From positions 129,789-193,788 of the forward strand of contig CAJHNH020006680.1 in NCBI GenBank assembly GCA_905116865.2: 64,000 nt of DNA, read 5' to 3'. Below, one piece after another: positions 42,945-54,100 of this stretch. A model generated the notes under the pieces. It was given only the letters and a program-made list of their open reading frames with translations, was not told where the DNA came from and searched no databases. The position numbers were made by a program, and so were the translations under genes. Each line of letters begins with the position of its first letter. Position 1 is the first letter of the stretch. This stretch comes from Candidula unifasciata. Lineage: Eukaryota > Mollusca > Gastropoda > Stylommatophora > Geomitridae.

Positions 42945-45125
42945 ATGTAGGTGTGTGTGTGTGTGATTGTTAGTGTGTGTATGTGGAAATATGTATGTAT
43001 TTTAAGGTTTGTAAGTAGGTGTGTGTTTGTATGGTACGTATGTTGTAAGTATGTGGGCGTATATATGTAGGTGTATGTGCGACCGTATATGAGTGTATGT
43101 GTAATTGTGGGTGTGTGTGTGTATTCTATTTATACAAGTATGTATGTATGTATGTAGGTGTCTGTATGTGTGATTGTATATGTCTGTTTGCATGTATGTG
43201 TGTGTATGTATGCATGTATTTGTGTATGTATGCATGATTGGTGGATGTATGTATGCATATGTAGCTGTGTAAGTATGTGTGTATGTATGCATCTATGTGT
43301 GTGTGTGTGTGTATGCAAATATGTCTGTGTACATAGGTGTGTGCATTTTATGTTTGTGTATGTATGCATGTATGTATGTATGGATGTGTGCTCATGTATG
43401 TATGGATGTATGCTTGTTTTATGTATATATGTAGATGTAGCCTATGTATGTATGTATACATGTGGATGTATGTATGTATGCGTATATGTATGTATGTATC
43501 AGGTTTGTCTGTATGCATATGAGAATGAATGTATGTAAATGTAGCTGTGTAAGTATGTGTGTGTATTTATGCATGTATGTGGATGTATATAGGTATATGT
43601 GGATGTATAGGTATGTGGTGTGTGTGTCTTTTTATAAATATAGGTATGTGTGTGAGTATGTGGGTATGTATTATGGATGTGAATGTATAAAAGTCATTAT
43701 GTATGTGTGTGTATGTGTGTATTACCGGGGCATGTGTGTGATTGTGGGTATATGTGTATGTTCATATGTGAAGGTATATTTTGGGTTGTAAGTATGTGTT
43801 TATATATATATATTTTTTTAAATGTATGTGGAAAGTATGTGTGATGCAGGTATGCATGTGATGTATGTATGTGGGTATCTGTATGGGTGATTGTATATGT
43901 GTGTATGCATGCATGTGTGTCTATTTAGGTATGTATGTATGTATGTGTGTAAAGATATAGGTGTATGTATGCATGTATGTGTGTGTATGTATGCATGCAT
44001 GTGTGTGTATTTAGGTAAGTATGAAAGTATGTGTGTGTTTAAGTATGTGAGTGTATGCATGGATGTGTGTATGCATGAAAGTATGTATGCATGAAAGTAT
44101 GTATGTTTAAGTATGTGAGTGTATGTATGTATGTATGTATGGATGTGTGTATGCATGTACATTTTGTCCATGTATGTATACATGTGAATGTATGTATGTG
44201 TGCATATATGTATGTAGGTGCATGTATTATTTATGTCTGTATATGTATGAGAGTGTTTCTTTGTAAATGTAGCTGTGTAAGTATATGGGTGTATGGGTAT
44301 TCATGCATGTAACTGTGTATGTATATGGATGTGTGTTTTTATGAATGTATGCAAGTATGCATGTATGTAAGTATGTGAGTATGTATTATGTATGTGTATG
44401 TATGTATAAAAGTATATATATGTGTGTATATATGTATGTATTATCTGGGTGTGTGTGTGATTGTGGGTGTATGTGTGTATGCATGCATGTGGATATATGA
44501 ATGTATATTTAAGTTTGTATGTGTGTGTATTTATGTATATATGTTGTAAGTATGTGTGACTGTATGTGAGTGTATGTGTGATTGTGGGTATGTGTGTACA
44601 TAATGTAGGCAAGTATGTATGTATGCATGAGTGTATGTATGTATGTGAGTATCTGTATGGGTGATAATATATGTGTGTATGCATGCATGTGTGAGTATGT
44701 ATGTAATGTGTGTCGGCATGTATGTGGGTGTGTGTATGTGTGCATGTTTTTGGATGTGTGTATGCATTTGTAGATGTATAAGTATGTGGGTGTACATGTG
44801 TGTATTTAGGTATGTAAGCATGTATGTGTGTAATGATGTAGGTGTATGTATTGATGTGTGTATGTGTGTATGTATGCTTACATGCGAGTGTAAATGTGTA
44901 GTTGTGGGTGTCTGTACATGTGATTGTATGTGTGTGTATGCATGCATGCATGTGTAGGTGTGTATGTATGGAATGTGTGTGTGCATTTATGTCCATATAT
45001 GTATGTGTGTGTCTTTTCTGTTTGTGTATATATGTAGATGCGTTTATGTATGTTTGTATGTATGTATGTATGTATGTATGTATGGATGGATGGATGGATG
45101 GATGTATGTATGTGCTAGGTATGTC
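42945..45125. repeat. 2.2-kb degenerate (TATG)n/(TGTG)n array
   Basis: Continuous mixture of GTAT, GTGT, GCAT and GGAT tetramers with rare interruptions. It creates overlapping Cys/Val/Tyr or His/Thr/Ile-rich frames on both strands that are not genes. It lies within the 3' part of LINE-D. Confidence 0.95.
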
Positions 45126-45341
45126 GGTATATGAGTGTGCATATATGAGAATGGGAGAGTGTGTAAGACTGTGTACACATGTTGTATGTATTATATTCTA
45201 TAATGTATATTTTTTTTTTATATCCATAACATGCATTTTAGATAACAGGCAGTGGTACTCTGAAAAACGAGTGCTTAAAAGGGCCGAATGTCAGACGGGC
45301 CTGCGTGCCCAATTTGTAATCCTTTGAAAATAAAGTTTGTT

Positions 45342-45640
45342 CGTTCGTTCGTTCGTTCTTCTTCTTCTTCTTCTTCTTCTTCTTCTTCTTCTTCTTCTTC
45401 TTCTTCTTCTTCTTCTTCTTCTGCTTCTTTTTTTTTCTTCCTCTTTTGCTTCTTCTTCTTTTTTTCTTCTTCTTCTTCTACTTCTCTGCCTCCTTTCTTT
45501 TATCATCCCCTTACTTCCTCCTTCTTTTGCTTCTCTCTTTTCAAATTCTTCTTATTTCTTTTTCTTCTCTTCTCCTCCTGTTTATCTCATTATTTATTTC
45601 TTTGTTAATCAGTGTTTTCTCGGCTAGACATTTGTAACGG
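45342..45640. repeat. (GTTC)n, (TTC)n and T/C-rich tract
   Basis: (GTTC) units to about 45357, (TTC)n to about 45421, then T/C-rich sequence to about 45600. Serine- or arginine-rich frames here are artefacts. Confidence 0.95.
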
Positions 45641-45644
45641 ACTC

Positions 45645-46060
45645 AATTAATAAAACGACAGTTTCATTTTTATTCCTTACACTAAGAAGCCTGGGTATTC
45701 TCAAAATCTTCCTGCCACTTAACCAGATAGAAACTACTGGCTTTGCTAGAAATATCCAACATATTCCCAGTGCATACATTTTGAATAAGTATCAATACAT
45801 ATCATTCGTGAATTGCATTACTTCTTTCAAAAATAAATCATTCCCGTACCAATGTGGATAAGCAAATTTTTCTTTATTTTAAAGCCACTACCCCGCCCCC
45901 CCCCCCAAACACGCACCCACCCCCCCCCCCACCCCCCGTTATATTACCCAACCAACGGTTGAACGGGGTTTTTGGGACTTATGCCCCGGTGATCCTCGTC
46001 CAAATGGTGGAGTTTTGTGTCACCGGGTGTTGGTCCCTGGTTGTACGGTCCTTGGTGGGG
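45645..46060. repeat. C-rich tract and dispersed repeat copy
   Basis: C-rich low complexity at about 45890-45937. From about 45958 to 46060 the sequence matches 9228-9345 (GAACGGGGTTT.., CCCCGGTGATCCTC, ACCGGGTGTT). Confidence 0.6.
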
Positions 46061-46234
46061 TTGAACGACAAACTGACTTTTAAGAAAACAAAAAACTGCA
46101 TTTGTTATTTGTTACTTGTGAAACTATCGTTAAATGTGAAATATCATTTGTTAATAAGCCTAATTTGTGAATTTGCTATTTGTTCAAAAAAAGATTTGTT
46201 GTTGTTTTGTTTACTAAGTATGAACTCTATATTA

Positions 46235-46360
46235 GCAATACTTAAGAAAACCCTTTTAGATGGATACCCGGTAAAGTCCTGGGAAGTAAATGCGGCCGGC
46301 GGGATGTTGATCACGAACCGAGTACCGATTGATGTATGAACTATTGGTCTAGCCTTGTAT
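46235..46360 (+). mobile_element. SINE-1 fragment
   Basis: Matches the SINE-1 body in the opposite orientation to the other copies: GTCCTGGGAAGTAAATGCGG, ..GGGATGTTGATCACG.., ATTGGTCTAGCC. The head is missing. Confidence 0.7.
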
Positions 46361-46509
46361 TCTCAATACGATAGATGTGAGAAATGGTACTTTGCTTAAT
46401 TTTCTTAGTTAACTTTTTTTTTTAACTATAATATGTGAATAGCATGATTTGTGAAGAAGCATGCGTTATTAATAAGGAGTATTTGTGAATAAGGATCACT
46501 TGCGAAAAA

Positions 46510-46622
46510 GATTTTTTTAAAGCTTGGTCGGCATTAAGATAGACCAAGCCTAAAATGGGGTACGTGGGATTGTCCTGGAAAGTAAAGACTGCCAGAGTGA
46601 TGTTGACTACATCAGGAGAATC
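46510..46622 (+). mobile_element. SINE-1 fragment
   Basis: GATTGTCCTGGAAAGTAAAG, then ACTGCCAGAGTGATGTTGAC: the SINE-1 core, diverged. It abuts the 53-bp tandem array. Confidence 0.6.
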
Positions 46623-46628
46623 TGGTGC

Positions 46629-47156
46629 AGGTACGTCTATTCAACAAAAGTAAGTCTAGCAGTATTTGCTCATTTACTGGCAGATACGTCTATTCAACAA
46701 AAGTAAGTCTAGCAATGTTTGCTCATTTACTAGCAGATACGTCTATTCAACAAAAGTAAGTCTAGCAGTGTTTGCTCATTTACTAGCAGATACGTCTATT
46801 TAACAAAAGTAAGTCTAGCAGTGTTTGCTCAATTACTAGCAGATACGTCTATTCAACAAAAGTAAGTCTAGCAGTGTTTGCTCATTTACTAGCAGATACG
46901 TCTATTCAACAAAAGTAAGTCTAGCAGTGTTTGCTCATTTACTAGCAGATACGTCTATTTAACAAAAGTAAGTCTAGCAGTGTTTTGCTCATTTACTAGC
47001 AGATACGTCTATTCAACAAAAGTAAGTCTAGCAGTGTTTGCTCATTTACTAGCAGATACGTCTATTTAACAAAAGTAAGTCTAGCAGTGTTTTGCTCATT
47101 TACTAGCAGATACGTCTATTCAACAAAAGTAAGTCTAGCAGTGTTTGCTCATTTAC
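46629..47156. repeat. Minisatellite, 53-bp unit, about 10 copies
   Basis: GATACGTCTATTCAACAAAA, GTAAGTCTAGCAGTGTTTGC, TCATTTACTAGCA repeats every 53 (sometimes 54) bp with very little divergence. Every unit contains AAAAGTAAGT, a consensus-like splice donor. Confidence 0.97.
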
Positions 47157-47159
47157 TAC

Positions 47160-47982
47160 TGGCGTTAACAGTGGGGAATATTTCTTATCGCAAGCAAGGT
47201 TTGCCGTCTCCATAAGCCGGGGTTCAGTCGCCTTCCTGTAAAACCACTTCTCCTTCTTCGCATTCACCGGCTGCAAATTCCAACTGAAAGCTGTGGTTGC
47301 TCGTCCACTGATGGGTTTTAGTCTTGTTCCAGGATCTGAGTGTTGCGTGCACATCCGTGCATATCCGTTTTACACATTTGGCTTATTTGTATTTATACTG
47401 CTGGTTCCTTGCCTCTCATGCAGATGCACTGCTACTTCAAGGGAAAGCCTAAATTAGTCGACTCTTACGACATGCTTGTTAGGGAGGCAATGGATCTATT
47501 TATATTTTCCAACAATGAGGTCCTAAAACCCGCACGGGGACTTCCTGTCGCAGGATGTAACACTGCAGTTTGAAAGGACAGAAGGTTAAAAAAAAACACA
47601 CACAAAACAATGTTATCTGTTAACAAAACAGAAACAGCCAAAGTGATCATGTCTGATTCTCATTGTGTAGAATCATGTCATCACTACAACTGGAGTCGGA
47701 TATGGTAGATATGTGCATCCACTGTTGTTTTTGGAACACTGCGTAGTGAGTGACATCTGTCTTCCATGGTGTGACTCTTATACCAGTGTTCAAAATCACC
47801 GTTGTCATTCTTTCTAAATCATCATCAGTGGAAACTGAACCCTGGTAGGTCAAGCATTTGTGAAATGTTTTCACTAACCTAAAAGCTACAATAGCAGCAC
47901 TCCGTGTGTAGAACCGATAGCGAATATATCACAAACATGGCAGGAATAAATTCAAGAGAAAAACGTGGCTATTATTCTCGGG
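47160..47982. other. 3' flank of the right globin; no firm gene
   Basis: A plus-strand frame at 47340-47573 contains a possible acceptor (CCTCTCATGCAG, to 47423) and the block TTACGACATGCTTGTTAGGG shared with 7128. It is more likely a dispersed repeat than an exon. Confidence 0.35.
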
Positions 47983-48141
47983 TCAATGTTCTTCGCTGTC
48001 GGGTAGTATTAGTGTCTCCATCGCCTGTCTGAAGACCTTATTATGAAAGGTCAGTAGTTTCTTTAATGCGTCGAATGAATCTTTTTTAACTCCGTGTTGG
48101 CATTCATCCTGGATAAACTCAAAAAGTACATCTATTAATTT
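47983..48141 (-). CDS. Right globin, exon 3
   Basis: 159 bp including the stop TGA at 47985-47983. The acceptor CTATTCCCCAG precedes 48141. Encodes KLIDVLFEFI.., ALKKLLTFHNKVFRQ and a short acidic tail. The alignment to exon 3 of the middle gene (EKFLNFHNIIF) is direct. Confidence 0.9.
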   Translation of the reverse strand, partial: KLIDVLFEFIQDECQHGVKKDSFDALKKLLTFHNKVFRQAMETLILPDSEEH

Positions 48142-51100
48142 CTGGGGAATAGAAAGTAAAAGTGAAGTAAAGCACCTTTTCCATGCCTTAGGCTTATCGG
48201 GTATAGAGTGCTAGCAATACATTTTACATGCAAGCATATGATGGAAATAAATATGCTTTGTGTGAGATGCGTCTTTGTCCTGTCTGCGATTGCCTTATGT
48301 TGTTTAAAATAAAAAGGTGGGGGGGGGAGAGGTGGGGGAGGGGAGGGTTAGTTGTTCGAATACTTTGTTTACTAGACTTGCATGGGATGTTGGTTTCCTA
48401 TCCAGTGTATCAACTTTAGTATATTAAAAATCACAGGCTGTTTAATACCTTTGCACTCTATTGCTATATTCATCTGCTGTTGCTTTCTTCTCATTGAAAT
48501 TACTTCTGTCGTGTCAGTGTTGATTCTCATAATTATTTGTTTTACATTTAGTATCTCACATCCACGAATGAAGACATCCATAAATTAGGGCATCCACAAA
48601 TGAAGACATCTACATATGAAGACATCCACGAATGAAGACATCCACGAATGAAGACATCTACGAATGAAGACATCCACGAATGAAGACATCCACGAATGAA
48701 GACATCCATAAATTAGGGCATCCACGAATGAAGACATCCACGAATGAAGACATCCACGAATGAAGACATCCACGAATGAAGACATCCACGAATGAAGACA
48801 TCCACGAATGAAGACATCCACGAATGAAGACATCCACGAATGAAGACATCCACGAATGAAGACATCCACGAATTAAGGCATCCACAAATAAAGACATCCA
48901 CGAATGAAGGTTGCAAAACAAATGATTTGAGAATCAATATCGGAAAAAAAAAATGGAAAAATCAAAAGGAAAAAAGTGGAGAATTTAAATATGGTTGTAG
49001 AAAATAACTGTGTAAAACAGACATTTGAATTCCAATATTTGTGAACAAAATTAACTGAAGTCGGTATATTTGATAAAGAAATTAACATTTGATGCAGTAA
49101 AGTTAGCCAAACACGGTGGATGATGCATAAATCCCTTTTGTACATATACGGCAATCCCAATCAGTGACAAGCAACATCTCATACAATGCAGTTTCATCCC
49201 TATCCTATGCTTACCAGAGCCTGAAATGGTTCCTTAAACCAGGCAAAAGAGAAAATTGGTAACCATGGAAAGTAGATGTCCGTGGAAAGCTTCAGGAATG
49301 GTCAAAAGAGATTAAATCAAGAATGAGGTCAAAGGTTAAATAGTCGGCACCGAGCACATCCTAAATTACTTACGTACAAAGAAGAAAGAGGGTTAGAAAA
49401 GAGGGTCGACAAAATCATCAAAGAGAAACATTCAGGTTTTCGACTTGAAGGAAGGTGCTTAGATCAAAAGACTACCCTCAGACTTGTTTCAGAGGAATTG
49501 TAGAAAAAGCAACTGTTTATGTTGAATTAAACTGACTTTTAGAAGGCTTCTGGTAGCTTAGAAAAGCACTGTGGGGAATTTCGCAGTTCTTTGTTGAATC
49601 AATGAAATATCGAAACACTGCCAAAGTAGTGAACGAAGGCGAAGTGTGTAGCGCGCACAGATGATGATTTAAGTGATTAGTTTGCAGTTGAAACTGGATT
49701 CAAAGAGCGATTATTTTCTCTCCCCTCTTTTGTGTAACTATTGACTGGATGATGAAAAATATGTTGTGGTGAAAACAACGAGATTAACCGGGTTGACAAC
49801 ACACAATTGGAAGGTCTCGATTTTGCAGATGCTATCATTCTACTAAGTAGGACCAACATGAGATGCAAAACAAACAAAAAAGGGTAGGGGTGGGGGGTTT
49901 AGCAAGTATAGCATCAACAGTTGAAAAATCAGTTATGAAAAGACACACATACTGAAAACACCAATAACATTCCAAGTAGGCTTAACACTAAAGGCGACAA
50001 GCATTAAAGTAACCGAACAATTTACCAATTAGGTAATAATTGTGACAGTCAAGGACACAAGAAGAGAATAAATTATGACACACATTAGCTAGGCAACAGT
50101 CAATCAATTAATCAATCCTCATCACGCCCAGAGGCACATAAGGCAGAGACAAACTGTCGCCACTAGGCAACAACAGCTTTCAAAAGCCTAACACAATATA
50201 GAATATTAAATCTTGTAGTTATAATACCAGACTATGTATTTTCAGTTCTTATGTTATTTGAGTTTTTACATACGCCAGTGCGGAGGCACAAATCGATCAT
50301 TGCGGTCTGAGGAGAATAGTACTGCGAGGAGTGACCAAGGGATTTGGCCGACGCTCAGGCCGACTTAGAGGAAGGGCATATAGGACTAGACCTATATTCT
50401 ATAGACCATTCGGTACTGGGTGGTTGATGTGGTCAGCATTTCGACGGCCGCCTATACTTCCCAGCGCTGTACCTGGTACCCCCTCAAGCTGGTCGACCTG
50501 AGAGCCAAGGTCATTTATTTAGGGGGTGGGTGTGGTTTGGGGGGGGGGGGCAGTCCGGCTCTGTCAAGAGCCGAACCCACGACCTTTTGATCCGCTGGCG
50601 AGCGTCTTGTCACTACAAAACTGTGGCTCTCGTTAGAAATATTATAGCTAACTAAACTAGCTTAACTGTTACTAATTTCTGCATAGAGGTATACACTTTT
50701 GCTTTTACACCGAGAAAAAATTCTGAAGCCCTAAATTTTGAATTTTAGAGTTAAAATAATCTTTCAGGTGTCCATAGCCAACTAAATATGTTATGTTTCT
50801 TCTTGGCGTTCGGCTTGGTTCATACACAGGATTAACATCATGGGTGTAACCTATAAGTGCTTCATTCTACTTCTAACTCAAGTCTGAGTCTGAGGAATCT
50901 CAAGGCACCGGACGAGCTCCGTAGCACTGGTGAGGATCCTTAACTATTTTGGGTAGATTTTTAACTCCAAATTTTTCTCGGGTAGCGACGTTAGACTTTG
51001 TTTTTTCGATTTCCAACTGCCAAGGGATTTTCTTTTTCGTACTCAACAATACACACGAGCGTCCGATCTTACTACCCAAAGACCAGAGGAAATTATCAGA

Positions 51101-54100
51101 AGGCCACGTGAACAAATCCCAGTCTTCACCGGGACCTCTGGCATTCAAGGCAGACACCATGCCTCGACACCACTCAGCTGCCAGATGTAACCTCCTGTGG
51201 ACAGTTATGGTTATTCGCTCACTTCTTTAGTCTTGTACAGATTTGGAATTTTTCGTGCACGTAACTAATTCATTTGTTTACAGACAGTGAGTTCCTCGTC
51301 TCTCAAACAGATACACTCGGGAAAAAACGTCGACCCATCTTCGCTGGCCTGGCTCCCGGCTGAGAATTTGGTTCTAGGATGATCGCAGAGTGGTGATATA
51401 TAGCGCGTTTTTTCAATTCCTGTCGTTGTTTTTAGGATAACTTTTCGGTAATTATTTAGCATGGGAACGTGATGTTTTGTATGTGCTATTTTCAACTCGA
51501 CGTTAATGTTTTATATAGCGCGTTATTTTTTTTTTTTTTAAATTCGAGTCGTTCTTTTTTTTTTTTTTTTTTTTTTGATATTTTTGTTTCTTTTGGAAAA
51601 TGACTTAGCATTGGAACGTGATGTTTTGTATTTGCTATATTTAAATCGGCGTTAATTTTTTTTTTTTTTTTTTAATTCGAGTCGTTCTTTTTTTTTTTTT
51701 TTTTCGATATTTTTTTTTTCTTTTGGAAAATGACTTAGCATTGGAACGTGATATTTTGTATTTGCTATATTTAAATCGGCGTTAATGCATAAATAATTTT
51801 GAGACCTTGAAATTGTATCGAAACAGACGTTTTATATGTTATTTTCATCACTTGTATAATTTTAGTTTGATAACAAAAGAACTTTTACGATAATAACGTG
51901 AATGACCCTTACCCTAAACACAACAATAACCCCTTTACAGCTTCCCACGAACTTGGAAATATCCAGCACACTTATTTTGTAGCCTGTTGTCATACTTTTA
52001 GCGCAGTTGTTTTATCTCATCGATTTATGTTTCCCCACAGCTGAAATATAATTTCTTTTCACATCGGCACCAATTTGTAAACACACTATAGGTCTTGACT
52101 AGTTAGTATCTTGTTGCATCACGAGGAGAAGTTCGGTATCCAGCCAGCCAAACAAAAAAGCACACTGCTTCTTCATTTCAGGACGCCCAAAATCACTCAC
52201 AACATTTTATGTTGTGTTGTTTTAATAAACAATTGTATGTTTAATTGATTTTTGTTTTCTTATAGATAAGCTCTAATAACACTGTCAATGTCGACGCAAA
52301 AGAGAGCATGCAGCCGACCACGACCTCCGTTCTGCACAGCACAGCTAACGAAACAGAAACGGGACAAATAATCGCCTTCTTACCTCCATTTCTTCAACTG
52401 TCACCCCGTATCTGCTATGTGATGTAGCTAGCTTCTTGATAAGAGATTCAATAGTAAAGGGGTCGTCTAAACACTCGATATAGGCGGTCATTCCGAACAT
52501 AACACCAATCCCGTGAGCGCGCAGACCAATGCACTCAGCGCCCCGGATGTCTTTGTTCAACAAGCAGAATGGATAGTATTCAATCATCAACGGAAATTTT
52601 TCTTGCAGTCTGTAAAGACGACGACTGCATTTACCACTGTGTGCGTTATGTCGTGTCAGAATACAAAACCTTGACTCTGTTTACGTGCCAATAGCTTCAG
52701 GCGATTTGGCAGCAAACCCCGTTGCGTTTTTGTTTTTTTAACACTGGTATCACGAGCTGATAGTTTAAAAAAAAAAATTTTTTTTAAGTAAGTAAAGGAC
52801 CCTTTTCCCCGCCTTTATGTGTATAGGGCAAATAGGTCTATACCTAAATTTGTATAGACCAATAGGCACAAGATGGTTAAAAATATATTTACGCACTTAA
52901 ACACTGCTTAAGCCACCTTAAATCTCCCTCCCAAGATAAAAATTTGTAAATTGTTGAGCACCCCTCACGCTCCCCCTTTTTCTCTACCACCGCCACAATG
53001 TTTTCTTTGTGTGTCCATAGTGTAATGACAGTCACTGCAAACGTGTGCAGCTTGAAAATTCCACGTACATTAAAACGTCGACTGACCGTCAGTTTCTGTT
53101 ATCACTAATCGTCCAAAAAAAAAAACACTTATAATGTCCGAATTTCAACAAACAAACATACTCAAACATCTTTAAAACTGTCTACGAATTTTACACTCTT
53201 ATGTATACAGCCGGAAGTGAGTGTACCGACTGAAATGCAAGAGGAGGTAAATGCAACACGAATCCTGGTTGTGCGTAAGATACGAAACATCGCCGCGCAT
53301 AAGGCTGTAGCCTCAAAGACACAGATCGAGACGGTATATTATTTTAAAATAAGGAAGATTATAGTATTACAATATATTTGTCTAGATTACAACTAGTATG
53401 TTGAAGTTCATATTGATCGTTTTGTAAAATTTAATATAATATGTGTGTACTAATTACTTTAAAATGATTGTTTTTTTTTTTTTTTTTTTATTTCGTCGCA
53501 AGCCTGCAGTGAACCCTTGTTATTGTGCATATGTATGAAGAGATTTCTGTTATCCATCTGCTCAGTTATTCGTCACAGACCTGGTCTGGGTGGTGACGGT
53601 TAATCGAAGTTTTGCTCTATTTATTTCTTAGTGACGTGGGGTGGTCAGTGCCTTTCCTCGTTGGCTTTACATCATACCCCTGACAAGCAATGAAACCCCT
53701 TTCACGCCGGTAGCATATCAGGCACATAATTCTAGGCTTGCATTTTTAATAAACAAAAGGGGCGGAAAGGGGGTGGGCATTCAATGGGTTATGTGGTCTA
53801 CATCACGCCAGCCACTTTCATTTCCCAGGACATTTCCTTACTCCTAATTTAAACCTGTTGATGTGGTAGCCAAGTGTTCAACATCATTAATCATCAACGG
53901 CCTAATCGACAAACAAGAGGGCGGAAAGATGCTTCCTCGGAATCTCCGACCTTAAACAGCAAGGATGAGTTCTTGTGCCGACACACCTCCATGCTACTGC
54001 AAAAGTTTGTAAAGAACTTTCTCGCATTTCCTTCCTCTGTCTCTTTTTCCACAGGTCTTTCCAATGGTCACATTATGCTCCAGTTCGCTTCTCCTCTTAA

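Larger units (their letters stand above)
42358..45356 (+). mobile_element. LINE-D, 5'-truncated Jockey/CR1-like element with a giant repeat-filled 3' region
   Basis: Starts inside ORF2 (42358-42898), continues through about 2.2 kb of TATG/TGTG repeats and ends with a unique tail (about 45240-45340: GGGCCGAATGTCAGACGGGC, AAAATAAAGTTTG) and (GTTC)n. The tail has an AATAAA signal. Both sides are (TTC)nTGCTTC, so the element appears to have inserted in a TTC microsatellite with a duplication of up to about 70 bp. Confidence 0.78.

Noticed and set aside
43002..45327. Numerous His/Thr/Ile-rich and Cys/Val/Met-rich frames on both strands, up to 231 codons
   Set aside because: Translation of the TATG/TGTG array; no family or splice support.
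46629..47156. Regularly spaced repeats as a possible CRISPR array
   Set aside because: The repeats are contiguous tandem units without unique spacers, in a eukaryotic context.
48585..48921. Phe/Val/Trp-rich repeat proteins
   Set aside because: Explained by the 15-bp minisatellite.
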